From an uncultured Eubacteriales bacterium (lineage in GTDB: Bacteria > Bacillota > Clostridia > Christensenellales > Aristaeellaceae), in contig CACZHW010000009.1 of NCBI GenBank assembly GCA_902781095.1, positions 41,785-105,784 of the forward strand: a stretch of DNA of 64,000 nt, given 5' to 3'. The notes below the pieces were generated by a model, which saw nothing but the letters and a program-made list of their open reading frames with translations, was not told where the DNA came from and searched no databases. A program made the position numbers and the translations under genes. Positions 23,830 through 32,706 of the stretch are shown here, piece after piece. Position 1 is the first letter of the stretch, and every line of letters begins with the position of its first letter.

Positions 23830-25682
23830 GGCACAGCGCCACCTTCCGCCACGTCCTGATGCTGACCTACAGCGCGGTCGTCGGGTTCGCGCTGCTCATC
23901 CTGCTCATCTACCACCTCGTCTCCCCGCGCATCTTTGCCGCGAACAAGATCGACGACCTCATCCCGAAGGGGCAGATCATCGCCGGTTACATCGAGAGCA
24001 CGCTGGAAGGCGAAATCTCCTCTTCCTACCTGATGCCCCTCATCGGGCGCAGTTCCTCCCAGTGGGAGGCGACCGTATGGGTCGTCGACGCGCAGGGGGA
24101 GACGCTGATCCGCACGCAGACGATCAACGGCCGGCGCGTCGGCAGCCTGCCCTCACGCCTCAGCCGCTCCATGCTTCCCCGGGTCATGACCGGGGAGGTC
24201 GCCACGCACGTGGGCAGCATGGAGGATCTGGCCGAGGAGGGCGGCCGCTCCGCTTCCTCCTCCGGCATCAGTGCGGTGATGGACAGCCTCAGCGACGGCA
24301 CGGAGCAGGGCGAATACGGGGAGGAGGAGATCAGCGGCAGCCTCGTCGCGGTCGCCGTCCCCATCCTCTTCCTGGATCAGGTCGTCGGCGCGGTCTTCAT
24401 GGCCCAGTCCATGACGGAGATCATGAGCGGCATGCGCGCCCTGTCCAACACCATCATGATCTCGCTGCTGGCGCTGGCGCTGCTGCTGCTGCCCGTAGTG
24501 CTCTTCTTTGCCTCCCGCCTGTCCAGGCCGCTGGTGCGCATGCGCAGCGTGGCCATGGCCATGGCTTCCGGCGACTTCAGCGTGCGGGCCGACGATACCA
24601 AGCGGGACGAGTACGGCGACCTCGGTCTGGCCCTCAACCACCTGTCCTCGGAGCTGGGGTCCACGATCTCCACGCTGAAGCTGGAGCGGAACCGGCTGGA
24701 GAGCCTGATCAACGGCCTTTCGGAGGGCATCATCGCCCTTGATCACACGAGCGCGCCGCCCCTTATCAACCCCGCGGTCCATACCCTCCTTGAGATCCCG
24801 GAGGACTGCACCGACGTGCGGGCCGCAGCGCCGGAGGTCTTCGCCATGCTGGACGAGGCGATGTCAAGCGGCCGGATCGTCCGGGAGACGATCTGGCGCG
24901 GCAACGTCGCGCTGCGCGTCTCCGTCTCTCCGCTCGCAGCCGCCGACGGCGGCGCCGGCGGCTGTGTTGCCATCGTCTCGGACGTCACCAGCGCGGAAAG
25001 GCTGGAACAGACACGGCGCGACTACGTCGCCAACGTCTCCCACGAGCTCCGCACGCCGCTGACCGCCCTTCGCGCCCTCATCGAGCCGCTGCGGGACGGC
25101 CTGGTGACCTCCGAGGAACAGCGCCAGCAGATCTACGACGTCGTGCTGCGCGAAACGATGCGCCTGTCCCGGCTCGTTTCCGACATGCTGGAGCTCTCCC
25201 GGCTGCAGAGCGGCACCGCGTCCCTGCAGCGCAGCGTCTTCTCGCCGCTGCCGCTGCTCTCCCTCATCCGCGAGACGTACGCCCCGTACGCGGAGGACTA
25301 CCAGCAGACCTTCCGCTACGAGGTGCCGGAGTCGCTGCCCGACGTAAGCGGGAACCCGGACCGCACGCAGCAGGTGCTGGTCGCCCTGCTGGACAACGCC
25401 TTCAAGTATACGCCGGAGGGCGGAACGGTGACCTTGCGGGCCGAGGTGCAGCCGGACGTGCTGCTCATCTCCGTGTGCGACACGGGGATCGGCATCAGCC
25501 GGGAAGACCTGCCCCACGTCTTCGACCGCTTCTACAAGGCGGACAAGTCGCATCACAGCCACGGAACGGGGCTGGGTCTGGCCATCGCCTACGAAATCAT
25601 GAAGCAGCTGGGCGAAGAGATGCGCGTGACGAGCGAGGAAGGCAAGGGCTCCTGCTTCTCCTTTACGCTGCACATCGCCTGA
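23826..25682 (+). CDS. Sensor histidine kinase (HAMP-PAS-HisKA-HATPase)
   Basis: A 618-residue membrane kinase. One helix at about 11-33 is followed by an extracytoplasmic sensor domain to about 205, a second helix at about 209-231 and a HAMP region (FASRLSRPLVRMRSVAMAMASGDF). A PAS-like domain at about 285-385 comes next, then a dimerisation domain with phospho-acceptor H406 (NVSHELRTPLTAL). The ATPase domain has the N box (LLDNAFKYTPEGG), G1 (CDTGIGIS) and G2 (GTGLGLAIA). The layout resembles the PhoR/WalK group. It is the partner of the response regulator it overlaps. A terminator follows. Confidence 0.92.
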   Translation: MRHSATFRHVLMLTYSAVVGFALLILLIYHLVSPRIFAANKIDDLIPKGQIIAGYIESTLEGEISSSYLMPLIGRSSSQWEATVWVVDAQGETLIRTQTINGRRVGSLPSRLSRSMLPRVMTGEVATHVGSMEDLAEEGGRSASSSGISAVMDSLSDGTEQGEYGEEEISGSLVAVAVPILFLDQVVGAVFMAQSMTEIMSGMRALSNTIMISLLALALLLLPVVLFFASRLSRPLVRMRSVAMAMASGDFSVRADDTKRDEYGDLGLALNHLSSELGSTISTLKLERNRLESLINGLSEGIIALDHTSAPPLINPAVHTLLEIPEDCTDVRAAAPEVFAMLDEAMSSGRIVRETIWRGNVALRVSVSPLAAADGGAGGCVAIVSDVTSAERLEQTRRDYVANVSHELRTPLTALRALIEPLRDGLVTSEEQRQQIYDVVLRETMRLSRLVSDMLELSRLQSGTASLQRSVFSPLPLLSLIRETYAPYAEDYQQTFRYEVPESLPDVSGNPDRTQQVLVALLDNAFKYTPEGGTVTLRAEVQPDVLLISVCDTGIGISREDLPHVFDRFYKADKSHHSHGTGLGLAIAYEIMKQLGEEMRVTSEEGKGSCFSFTLHIA

Positions 25683-25691
25683 AAACGTCAA

Positions 25692-25726
25692 AAACAGCTT
25701 CTCCGCCGCCGGCGAAGAAGCTGTTT
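25692..25726. terminator. Terminator between convergent genes
   Basis: An 11-pair stem (AAACAGCTTCT at 25692-25702 with its complement at 25716-25726). T and A runs at its borders allow use in both directions. Confidence 0.7.
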
Positions 25727-25753
25727 GTATATACCGATAAGGTTGGTCCGGCA

Positions 25754-26962
25754 TCAGCCCTGCTGCGCGGCCCGGTAGCGGGTCAGCAGCTTTTCGATGC
25801 GGTGCCAGGGATTCAGCAGGTAGGAAAGGGACTGATCGTGGTTCAGCGTCGCGATGACGTACGCCATGTACTTGCTCATCTCCGCGCGGGTGAACCAGGG
25901 CCTCTGCAGGATCTCCGGCGGCGTGTAAGTGAGGTTGGTGGCAAAAACGTGGTCGATCATGCCCTCCTCGTAGGCCTTGTCGAAAATCTCCGCGCCCTTG
26001 GTGAAGAAGGCGAAGGTCGCGCCGGCGAACACGCGCCTGGCGCCGCGGCGTTTCAGGTTATAGGCGAGATCGAGGATCGAGTCTCCGGAGGCGATGATGT
26101 CGTCCGCCACGAAGATGTCCTTGCCCTCCACGCTGGCGCCCAGGTACTCGTGCGCCACGATGGGGTTCGTTCCGTTGACGACGCGCGTGTAATCCCTGCG
26201 CTTGTAGAACATGCCCATGTCCACGCCCAGCGCGGAGCTGTAGTAGATGTTGCGCCCCAGCGCACCCTCGTCCGGGGAGACCACCATCATGTGATCGGAA
26301 TCGAAGCAGAGGTCGTCGTAGGTCTTGCACATGGCCTTGAGCATCTGATAGGTCGGCATGATGCTCTCAAAGCCATGCAGCGGGATTGAATTGGAGACGC
26401 GGGGATCGTGCGCGTCGAAGGTGATGATGTTGGAGACGCCCATGTTCACCAGTTCCTGGAGCATCAGCGCACAGTCCAGGGATTCACGCGCCGTGCGGCG
26501 GTGCTGGCGGGCTTCATAGAGCATCGGCATGATGACGTTGATGCGGTACGCCTTGCCGCTGGCCGCGGCGATGATGCGCTTGAGATCGGCGTAGTGCTCG
26601 TCGGGCGTCATCGGGACTTCTTTACCGTAGAGCTTGTAGGTGCACTGGTAGGCGCCCACGTCGCAGATGATGAACAGATCGTACCCGCGCACGGAGCCCT
26701 TCAGCATGCCCTTGGCCTCGCCCGTGCCGAAGCGCGGGCACTCCGCCTCCAGCAGGAAGCCGTTCCGGTCCGAACCATAGAAGCTGTGCAGGTTCTCCTC
26801 GCTGGTCTCCGTTTCCCCTTCACTGGAAACCTGCCAACGGAGCAGATACTCGTTGACCTTGTTGCCGATCTCCTCGCAGCCCCGCATGGCAATGACGCCC
26901 AGCGGCGCTACCGGCCGCGTAGGAAACTTCTGAGAGGATTCCGCCTTACTGTTCTCGTTCAT
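25754..26962 (-). CDS. prs: Ribose-phosphate pyrophosphokinase (long form)
   Basis: A 402-residue PRPP synthetase that makes phosphoribosyl diphosphate from ribose 5-phosphate and ATP. The PRPP-binding loop is seen as IFVADDIIASGDSILDL, and the ATP/metal site region as YEARQHRRTARESLDCALM and FDAHDPRVSN. It is about 85 residues longer than the usual 315-residue enzyme, with an N-terminal extension and inserts, as in a long form found in some clostridia. ATG 26962 was chosen for the AAAGGGAG site; the open frame upstream runs into the promoter. Confidence 0.88.
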   Translation of the reverse strand: MNENSKAESSQKFPTRPVAPLGVIAMRGCEEIGNKVNEYLLRWQVSSEGETETSEENLHSFYGSDRNGFLLEAECPRFGTGEAKGMLKGSVRGYDLFIICDVGAYQCTYKLYGKEVPMTPDEHYADLKRIIAAASGKAYRINVIMPMLYEARQHRRTARESLDCALMLQELVNMGVSNIITFDAHDPRVSNSIPLHGFESIMPTYQMLKAMCKTYDDLCFDSDHMMVVSPDEGALGRNIYYSSALGVDMGMFYKRRDYTRVVNGTNPIVAHEYLGASVEGKDIFVADDIIASGDSILDLAYNLKRRGARRVFAGATFAFFTKGAEIFDKAYEEGMIDHVFATNLTYTPPEILQRPWFTRAEMSKYMAYVIATLNHDQSLSYLLNPWHRIEKLLTRYRAAQQG

Positions 26963-27013
26963 GCTTCTCCCTTTCTTTGATCCTGTCGTCCGATTCGCGT
27001 CAAATGCGCAGAT

Positions 27014-27022
27014 ATTATACCA
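27014..27022 (-). promoter_or_regulatory. Extended -10 promoter of prs
   Basis: On the minus strand TGGTATAAT gives a perfect -10 with an extended TG motif. No good -35 is seen. Confidence 0.5.
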
Positions 27023-27127
27023 CAAGACGTGCGCATTTTCCGCTGTTATTTCGCCTTGCGCCTTTTTTTGTCCTCCTTAACAAAAAAATCACGGACAAAC
27101 CATGCGCGTTCACGACGTTTCCCGCCC

Positions 27128-27156
27128 TTGACCCGCAGTCGGGGCGTCTGTATAAT
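27128..27156 (+). promoter_or_regulatory. Promoter of murG
   Basis: TTGACC (27128-27133), 17-base spacer, TATAAT (27151-27156), about 30 bases before the TTG start. Confidence 0.8.
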
Positions 27157-27187
27157 ATCACCTGTTCAAAAAAGAGGGGGGTTCCTT

Positions 27188-28255
27188 TTGAAACGCATCA
27201 TTCTGACCGGCGGCGGCACCGCCGGGCATGTTTCGCCCAACCAGGCGCTCATCCCGCACCTTCTGCGCGAGGGATGGGATATCCACTACATCGGCACGAA
27301 AAACGGCATCGAGCGCCAGCTCATCGAGCCCATGCAGGGCGTCACCTATCACGCTGTACAGTCCGGCAAGCTGCGCCGCTACTTCGACCTCAAGAATTTC
27401 ACCGATCCCTTCCGGGTGATTGCGGGCGTCTTCCAGAGCATCGCCATCGTGGCCCGTCTGCGGCCCAACGTCCTCTTTTCCAAGGGCGGGTTCGTCAGCG
27501 TGCCGGCCGTCTTCGGCGCCGCCTGCTGCCGCGTGCCCATCGTGATGCACGAGAGCGACATCACGCCCGGCCTGGCCAACAAGCTGTGCAAGCCCTTCGC
27601 CCGCCGCATCTGCACCACCTTTCCGGAGTGTGCCGCGGCGCTGGGCGAAAAGGGCCTTTATACCGGCACGCCGCTGCGCGCCTCGCTCTTCGGAGGCGAC
27701 CGCTCGCGCGGGCTGCGGCTTTGCGGCTTTAGCGGCGAGCGCCCGGTGCTCATGATGATGGGCGGCTCCCTCGGCGCCCAGACGGTCAACGCCGTGCTGC
27801 GCGAGGCGCTCCCCCGCCTGACCGCCCGGTTTGACGTACTGCACGTGTGCGGCAGGGGAAACCTGGACGGGCGGCTTTCGGACATGCCCGGCTACCGGCA
27901 GTTTGAATACCTATCGGACGAGCTGCCCGACGCCTACGCCTGTGCCGATCTCATGCTCTCCCGCGCAGGCTCCAATTCCCTCTCCGAAATTCTGGCGCTG
28001 CGCAAGCCCGCGCTGCTCATCCCTTATCACAGCGGCCGCGGCGACCAGGTACTCAACGCTGCCTCCCTCAAAGCCCGCGGTCTGGCCCACGTGCTGCCGC
28101 AGGGCGAAATGACGGCGGACAGCCTTTGCGCCGCCCTAGAGGCGCTCTGGTCGGATCGCGACCGCCTTCAGGCCGTCCTTTCCGATCTGCCCGAAGCAGA
28201 CGGAACGCAGGCCGTACTCTCCGAAATCCGGCGATATATGCGTCCGGACCGCTGA
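27188..28255 (+). CDS. murG: MurG-type GlcNAc transferase
   Basis: A 355-residue GT28 enzyme that adds GlcNAc to lipid I to make lipid II at the inner face of the membrane. The start is TTG 27188 behind GAGGGGGG. Motifs: GGGTAGHVSPN (donor loop), HESDITPGLANK, GGSLGAQTVN and SRAGSNSLSEIL. It is not inside a dcw division cluster but precedes a membrane glycosyltransferase and mnmG. It could be the only murG or a second copy, which cannot be decided from this window. Confidence 0.9.
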   Translation: MKRIILTGGGTAGHVSPNQALIPHLLREGWDIHYIGTKNGIERQLIEPMQGVTYHAVQSGKLRRYFDLKNFTDPFRVIAGVFQSIAIVARLRPNVLFSKGGFVSVPAVFGAACCRVPIVMHESDITPGLANKLCKPFARRICTTFPECAAALGEKGLYTGTPLRASLFGGDRSRGLRLCGFSGERPVLMMMGGSLGAQTVNAVLREALPRLTARFDVLHVCGRGNLDGRLSDMPGYRQFEYLSDELPDAYACADLMLSRAGSNSLSEILALRKPALLIPYHSGRGDQVLNAASLKARGLAHVLPQGEMTADSLCAALEALWSDRDRLQAVLSDLPEADGTQAVLSEIRRYMRPDR

Positions 28256-28285
28256 GCGGTGAGAAAACGTAAAGGCGGTAACGGA

Positions 28286-29569
28286 ATGTACGCAAGGCTC
28301 ATCGCTTTCATCGAGCAGACGAACCTCCACTACGGCTTTCTGCTGCTTTTCCTCTTCTTTTATCACGCCGTCTACGTGGCGGTCGCCCTTGCGCGGCGGC
28401 TTTGGCCGCAGGCGCCCGACGCGCCTGCCGCGCCGCACCGTTACGCGGTGCTGATCAGCGCGAGAAACGAGGAGGCCGTCCTTTCCCGTCTCATCGGGAG
28501 CCTGCTGGCCCAGCGTTACCCCGCAGAGTGCCTGCGCATCTTCGTCGTCGCGGACAACTGTCAGGATGCCACGGCGGAGGTTGCGCGCCGGGCCGGCGCG
28601 ACCGTCTACGAGCGGCACGACCCGGAGCACCGCGGCAAGGGCTACGCGCTGAACTGGCTCCTTTCCCGCATGGAAGCGGACGGCCATACCGCCTTTGACG
28701 GCTACTTCGTCTTTGACGCGGACAACGTCGCGGAACCGGACTTCGTCTCCCGCATGAACGACACGTTTTCCACCGGCCGCTACGGCGCCATCACCAGCTA
28801 CCGTAATGCCGGGAACTACGGTGAAAACTGGGTTTCGGCGGGTTACGGGCTTTGGTTCCTGCGGGAGGCCTGCTTCCTCAACGCGCCGCGGTCGGCGCTC
28901 GGCGTCAGCTGCCACCTGTCCGGGACGGGCTTCCTCGCCTCAGCGGAGGTCATCCGGCAGAACGGCGGGTGGCCCTTCCACCTGCTGACGGAGGACATCG
29001 AGTTTTCCGCGGACTGCGTCGCAAAGGGCATCCGCATCGGCTTTTGTCCCGATGCCGTCATCTACGACGAGCAGCCGACCTCGTTCCGCCAGTCCTGGGT
29101 GCAGCGGGAGCGCTGGTGCCGGGGCTTTCTGCAGGTGCTCCGCCGCAGCGGGGCGCGCCTTTTGCGCGGCCTGCTGTCCGGGGGGCTCCGTCAGCGGTGG
29201 TCGTGCTACGATATGCTGATGCTCCTCTCGCCTGCCGCGCTGCTGGCCGGCTTTACCGGTTTTCTGGCGCTGCTGTTCCTTTATTCGGTCATCTTCATGC
29301 CCGTCGAGTCGCCGTGGGTGCTGCTTTACATCGTCCGTATGCTGCTGATGGCCGCCGTGCAGAATTACGGCCTCTTCTTTGCCTACGGTCTGGGCGCGCT
29401 CCTGTGCGAGCGCCGCCGCGTGCAGTGCTCCATGGGCCGGGCGCTTGTGTTGCTGCTGACCTTCCCCGTCTTCGTCTTCAGTTATGCGCCCATCACCATC
29501 ACCTCGCTCTTCCGGCGCGTCGAGTGGAAACCGATTGTCCACACCGGCGCGCGCACTTACAGGGAATGA
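28286..29569 (+). CDS. Membrane glycosyltransferase family 2 (processive type)
   Basis: A 427-residue GT2 protein with an N-terminal membrane helix (LLLFLFFYHAVYVAVAL), a cytoplasmic catalytic domain and about three C-terminal helices, like BcsA/NodC/IcaA relatives. Catalytic features: nucleotide site ISARNEEAVLSRLIGSLL, DxD in FDADNVAEPD, TED in LLTEDIEFS, and QRERW (Q/RxxRW). It may extend or export a surface glycan. The start ATG 28286 is preferred over GTG 28259. It follows murG by 30 bases and precedes mnmG by 24, so the three are probably cotranscribed. Confidence 0.88.
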   Translation: MYARLIAFIEQTNLHYGFLLLFLFFYHAVYVAVALARRLWPQAPDAPAAPHRYAVLISARNEEAVLSRLIGSLLAQRYPAECLRIFVVADNCQDATAEVARRAGATVYERHDPEHRGKGYALNWLLSRMEADGHTAFDGYFVFDADNVAEPDFVSRMNDTFSTGRYGAITSYRNAGNYGENWVSAGYGLWFLREACFLNAPRSALGVSCHLSGTGFLASAEVIRQNGGWPFHLLTEDIEFSADCVAKGIRIGFCPDAVIYDEQPTSFRQSWVQRERWCRGFLQVLRRSGARLLRGLLSGGLRQRWSCYDMLMLLSPAALLAGFTGFLALLFLYSVIFMPVESPWVLLYIVRMLLMAAVQNYGLFFAYGLGALLCERRRVQCSMGRALVLLLTFPVFVFSYAPITITSLFRRVEWKPIVHTGARTYRE

Positions 29570-29593
29570 GCCCGCAAAATAATCGGAGGATCC

Positions 29594-31483
29594 ATGGAAT
29601 CATTTGACATCGTCGTCGTAGGTGCAGGACACGCGGGCTGCGAAGCCGCGCTCTCCTGTGCGCGCATGGGCCTTTCCACCCTCCTGCTCACGCTGAGCCT
29701 GGACGCCGTCGCGCTCATGCCGTGCAACCCTTCCATCGGCGGCACCGGCAAGGGGCACATCGTGCGCGAAGTCGACGCGCTCGGCGGCGAAATGGGCCGT
29801 GCCATCGACGACACGATGCTCCAGTCCCGCATGCTCAACACCGGCAAAGGCCCCGCCGTCCACTCCCTGCGCGCGCAGGCGGACAAGCGCGCTTATCAGG
29901 AGCGCATGAAAGCCGCACTGTTTGCGGAAGACAACCTCGTCCTGCGCCAGGGGGAATGCGGGGAGATTCTGACCCGGGACGGGTGCATATCCGGCATCCG
30001 GACCACCACCGGGCAGGAAATCGCCGCCCGGGCGGTCGTCGTCTGCTCCGGCGTCTACATGGACAGCCGCATCATCATCGGCGAGGCCTCCTGGCAGGGC
30101 GGCCCGCAGGGGCTCGTCTCCTCACAGCACCTGGCCGGCGCGCTGTCGCGCCTTGGGCTTTCGCTGCGCCGCTTTAAAACCGGCACGCCGCCGCGCGTGC
30201 AATCTTCCACCATCGATTTCGACGAAATGGAGCCGCAGGCCGGCGACGATCCGGTCGTCCCCTTCTCCTTCCTCACGGACCGGCCGCTTGAGAACAAGGC
30301 GCAGTGCTACCTGACCTATACGAACGGCGAGACGCACCGCATCCTGCGCGAGAACATCCACCGGGCGCCCATGTACAGCGGCAAAATCCACGGTACCGGT
30401 GCGCGCTACTGTCCTTCCATCGAGGACAAGATCATGCGCTTTGCGGACAAGGACCGCCACCAGCTCTTTCTGGAACCGGAAGGGATGCACACCTGCGAGT
30501 GGTACATCCAGGGTCTGTCCACCTCCATGCCGGAGGACGTGCAGCTGGCCGTCGTGCACACGATCCCGGGCCTCCGCAATGCGCGGATCCTCCGGCTCGC
30601 CTACGCCATCGAATACGAGTGCATCGATCCCCTGCAGCTCTCCGCCTCCCTCGGCTGCCGCCGCATACCCGGGCTCTACCTGGCCGGGCAGGTCAACGGC
30701 ACCAGCGGCTACGAGGAGGCGGCCGGGCAGGGCATTCTGGCCGGCATCAACGCCGCGCGCTACGTCCGCGGCGAAGCGCCCGTCATCCTCGGGCGGGAAA
30801 ACGCCTACATCGGCGTCCTCGCCGACGACCTGACGACCAAGGGCACCAACGAGCCTTACCGCATGATGACCAGCCGCTGCGAGTACCGCCTGCTGCTGCG
30901 GCAGGACAACGCGGATCTCCGGCTCACGCAGCTCGGGTATTCGGTCGGCCTCGCCTCCTCAGAGCGGCTTGAGCGCATGCAGGAAAAGCGCGACCGCACG
31001 CAGGAGGCGATTCGCCGCCTTCATAAGGTGTGGCTGCCCAAGACGCCCGCCATGGACGAGTGGATGGAGCAGCACGGCCAGGATCCCGCCTCCGGCAGCG
31101 TCTGCGCTTCCGACCTGCTGCGCCGCCCCGGCATCGGCTACGACGACCTTGCGAGCGTCGATCCCGCCTGGTCTCCCCTCCCCCCCGCCGTGCGCGAGCA
31201 GACGGAAATCGCGCTGCGCTACGAAGGGTACATCGAGAAGGAGCAGCGGCAGGTCGAAGCCTTCCGCCGCGAGGAATCGAGGCTTCTTCCGCAGGGTACG
31301 GATTACATGAAAGTCGAAGGGCTGCGCATCGAAGCGCGGCAGAAGCTGAGCGTCCAGCAGCCGCGCAGCGTCGGCGAGGCTTCCCGCATCTCCGGCGTCT
31401 CGCCGGGGGACATCGCGGTGCTGCTCGTCTGGCTGGCCAAGACGGAGGCGGAAAACCGCGGGAAGACTGGAAAGCCGCAATAA
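29594..31483 (+). CDS. mnmG: tRNA U34 modification enzyme MnmG (GidA)
   Basis: A 629-residue FAD protein that, with MnmE, places the (carboxymethyl)aminomethyl group on U34 of tRNAs. The dinucleotide fold GAGHAGCEA is at 10-18, followed by PCNPSIGGTGKGHIVREVDALGG, the GTCxF-equivalent FKTGTPPR, the second signature GLYLAGQVNGTSGYEEAAGQG and the C-terminal helical MnmE-binding domain. The length is typical. AGGAGG precedes ATG 29594. It is separated from the usual neighbours mnmE, rsmG and parA. Confidence 0.95.
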   Translation: MESFDIVVVGAGHAGCEAALSCARMGLSTLLLTLSLDAVALMPCNPSIGGTGKGHIVREVDALGGEMGRAIDDTMLQSRMLNTGKGPAVHSLRAQADKRAYQERMKAALFAEDNLVLRQGECGEILTRDGCISGIRTTTGQEIAARAVVVCSGVYMDSRIIIGEASWQGGPQGLVSSQHLAGALSRLGLSLRRFKTGTPPRVQSSTIDFDEMEPQAGDDPVVPFSFLTDRPLENKAQCYLTYTNGETHRILRENIHRAPMYSGKIHGTGARYCPSIEDKIMRFADKDRHQLFLEPEGMHTCEWYIQGLSTSMPEDVQLAVVHTIPGLRNARILRLAYAIEYECIDPLQLSASLGCRRIPGLYLAGQVNGTSGYEEAAGQGILAGINAARYVRGEAPVILGRENAYIGVLADDLTTKGTNEPYRMMTSRCEYRLLLRQDNADLRLTQLGYSVGLASSERLERMQEKRDRTQEAIRRLHKVWLPKTPAMDEWMEQHGQDPASGSVCASDLLRRPGIGYDDLASVDPAWSPLPPAVREQTEIALRYEGYIEKEQRQVEAFRREESRLLPQGTDYMKVEGLRIEARQKLSVQQPRSVGEASRISGVSPGDIAVLLVWLAKTEAENRGKTGKPQ

Positions 31484-31494
31484 ACACCCCTATA

Positions 31495-31540
31495 TAAAAC
31501 AAGCCTGCCCGGGCGGACGAATCCGCCGGAGCAGGCTTGT
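31495..31540 (-). terminator. Terminator of CaCA antiporter gene (possibly bidirectional)
   Basis: A long stem, 31499-31508 with 31531-31540, and an inner GGCGGA/TCCGCC stem. On the minus strand it is followed by TTTT. On the plus strand the T content is weak, so service to mnmG is less sure. Confidence 0.7.
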
Positions 31541-31555
31541 CTGATTCTATGAGGA

Positions 31556-32518
31556 TTACAGGAAGAACTGGAACAGGCAGAAGGCCGCGTAAATAGCCAG
31601 CAGCAGGATGCCCTGCCAGCGGTAGAGCCTGCCGCGCCGCAGCGCCGGCAGCGTGAGCAGCGCCATGACCGCGAACATCACCGGGATGTCGACCACCAGA
31701 GAGGCGTTCATTCCCGCAATCATCTTGCCGGCGGGGATGCTGAAGGGCGCCAGCGCGGTCGCAAGGCCGCTGACCAGCACGAGGTTGAACAGGTTGGCCC
31801 CGATGACGTTGCCCAGCGACAGCGCGCTGTGTCCCTTGGCCAGCGAGGTGATCGCCGTCACCAGCTCCGGCAGGGATGTGCCCAGCGCAACGAAGGTCAG
31901 CGCGATGACCGATTCCGGGACGCCCAGCGCGCTGGCGATCAGCGTGCCGTTGTCCACCAGCAGGTTGGCGCCCCAGGCGATCAGCGCGGCGCCCACGGCC
32001 AGCAGCAGGACCAGCCGGCCCAGCGGCCGCTCCTCCGTCTCTCCGTCATCCTGCGCCGAGCCGGAAGCGCTCACCGCCCGCCGCACCGTCAGGACCATGT
32101 AGCAGACGAAGAGCGCCAGCAGCAGGATGCCGACCGTCCTCGAGAAGTACCCCGTGGTATACGCCACGGCGCTGTAGAAGACGGCGGCCGCGAAGAAGAA
32201 CAGCACGGGGATGCGCAGGCTCTCCTTCTCCACCTTGCCCGGGCGCACTGCCGCAGTCAGCGCCGCAATGAGCGCCGTATTGCAGATGACCGAACCGATG
32301 GCGTTTCCGTAGGCGATCTCCCCGTGCCCGCCGAGCGCGGAGGTCGCGGAGACCATGACCTCCGGCAGCGTCGTGCCGATGGACACGACCGTCGCGCCGA
32401 TCAGAATTTCAGGGACGCGGAAGCGCTTGGCGATTCCCGCCGCGCCGTCCACGAACCAGTCGCCGCCTTTGATGAGCAGCACGAGGCCCAGGCAAAACCA
32501 AAGTACCGGAATGAGCAT
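31556..32518 (-). CDS. CaCA-family cation/Na+ (or H+) antiporter, YrbG-like
   Basis: A 320-residue exchanger with two five-helix halves, each with an alpha repeat: GATVVSIGTTLPEV with GNAIGSVICN, and FVALGTSLPELVT with GNVIGANLFN. The acidic residues of GTTLPE/GTSLPE and the Asn residues form the ion site in the family. YrbG-type proteins are annotated as calcium/sodium antiporters. Here a manganese riboswitch controls the gene and a manganese exporter gene lies just upstream, so Mn2+ efflux is a reasonable proposal (inference). GGGAGAAAAGAAA precedes the ATG. Confidence 0.9.
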   Translation of the reverse strand: MLIPVLWFCLGLVLLIKGGDWFVDGAAGIAKRFRVPEILIGATVVSIGTTLPEVMVSATSALGGHGEIAYGNAIGSVICNTALIAALTAAVRPGKVEKESLRIPVLFFFAAAVFYSAVAYTTGYFSRTVGILLLALFVCYMVLTVRRAVSASGSAQDDGETEERPLGRLVLLLAVGAALIAWGANLLVDNGTLIASALGVPESVIALTFVALGTSLPELVTAITSLAKGHSALSLGNVIGANLFNLVLVSGLATALAPFSIPAGKMIAGMNASLVVDIPVMFAVMALLTLPALRRGRLYRWQGILLLAIYAAFCLFQFFL

Positions 32519-32551
32519 TTTTCTTTTCTCCCTCTCTGTTTTTTCAGCGGC

Positions 32552-32584
32552 AAAAAAAGAAGCTCTGCCGCCGCTGCGGCAAAG
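32552..32584 (-). terminator. Riboswitch-controlled terminator
   Basis: On the minus strand CTTTGCCGC pairs with GCGGCAGAG (nine pairs, one G-U), followed by CTTC and seven T. Its 5' arm is the 3' arm of the riboswitch P1 helix, so the two structures exclude each other. Ligand binding would then prevent termination. Confidence 0.85.
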
Positions 32585-32672
32585 TCTTGTCTATTTCCTT
32601 GCAGGCCGGGCAAACGCCGTGATGACGACACTGCAAACGCGGCAGAACCGCGCTGACTACTCCCTTTGACAA
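32578..32672 (-). ncRNA. Manganese (yybP-ykoY) riboswitch
   Basis: On the minus strand the leader contains the conserved blocks in order: CAAAGGGAGTAG, GTCGTCA, CCGGCCTGCAAGGA and AGACTTTGCC, with P1 formed by CAAAG and CTTTG. These are the metal-binding loops and closing helix of the yybP-ykoY class, which senses Mn2+. With the overlapping terminator this is predicted to be an ON switch: Mn2+ stabilises P1 and lets transcription continue into the antiporter gene. Confidence 0.9.
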
Positions 32673-32677
32673 ACCGG

Positions 32678-32706
32678 ATGATAGCAGAATTCCCTGCCGC
32701 TGTCAA
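32678..32706 (-). promoter_or_regulatory. Promoter of the riboswitch/antiporter transcript
   Basis: On the minus strand: TTGACA (32706-32701), 17-base spacer, TATCAT (32683-32678). The -35 overlaps the stop codon of mntP. Confidence 0.75.
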
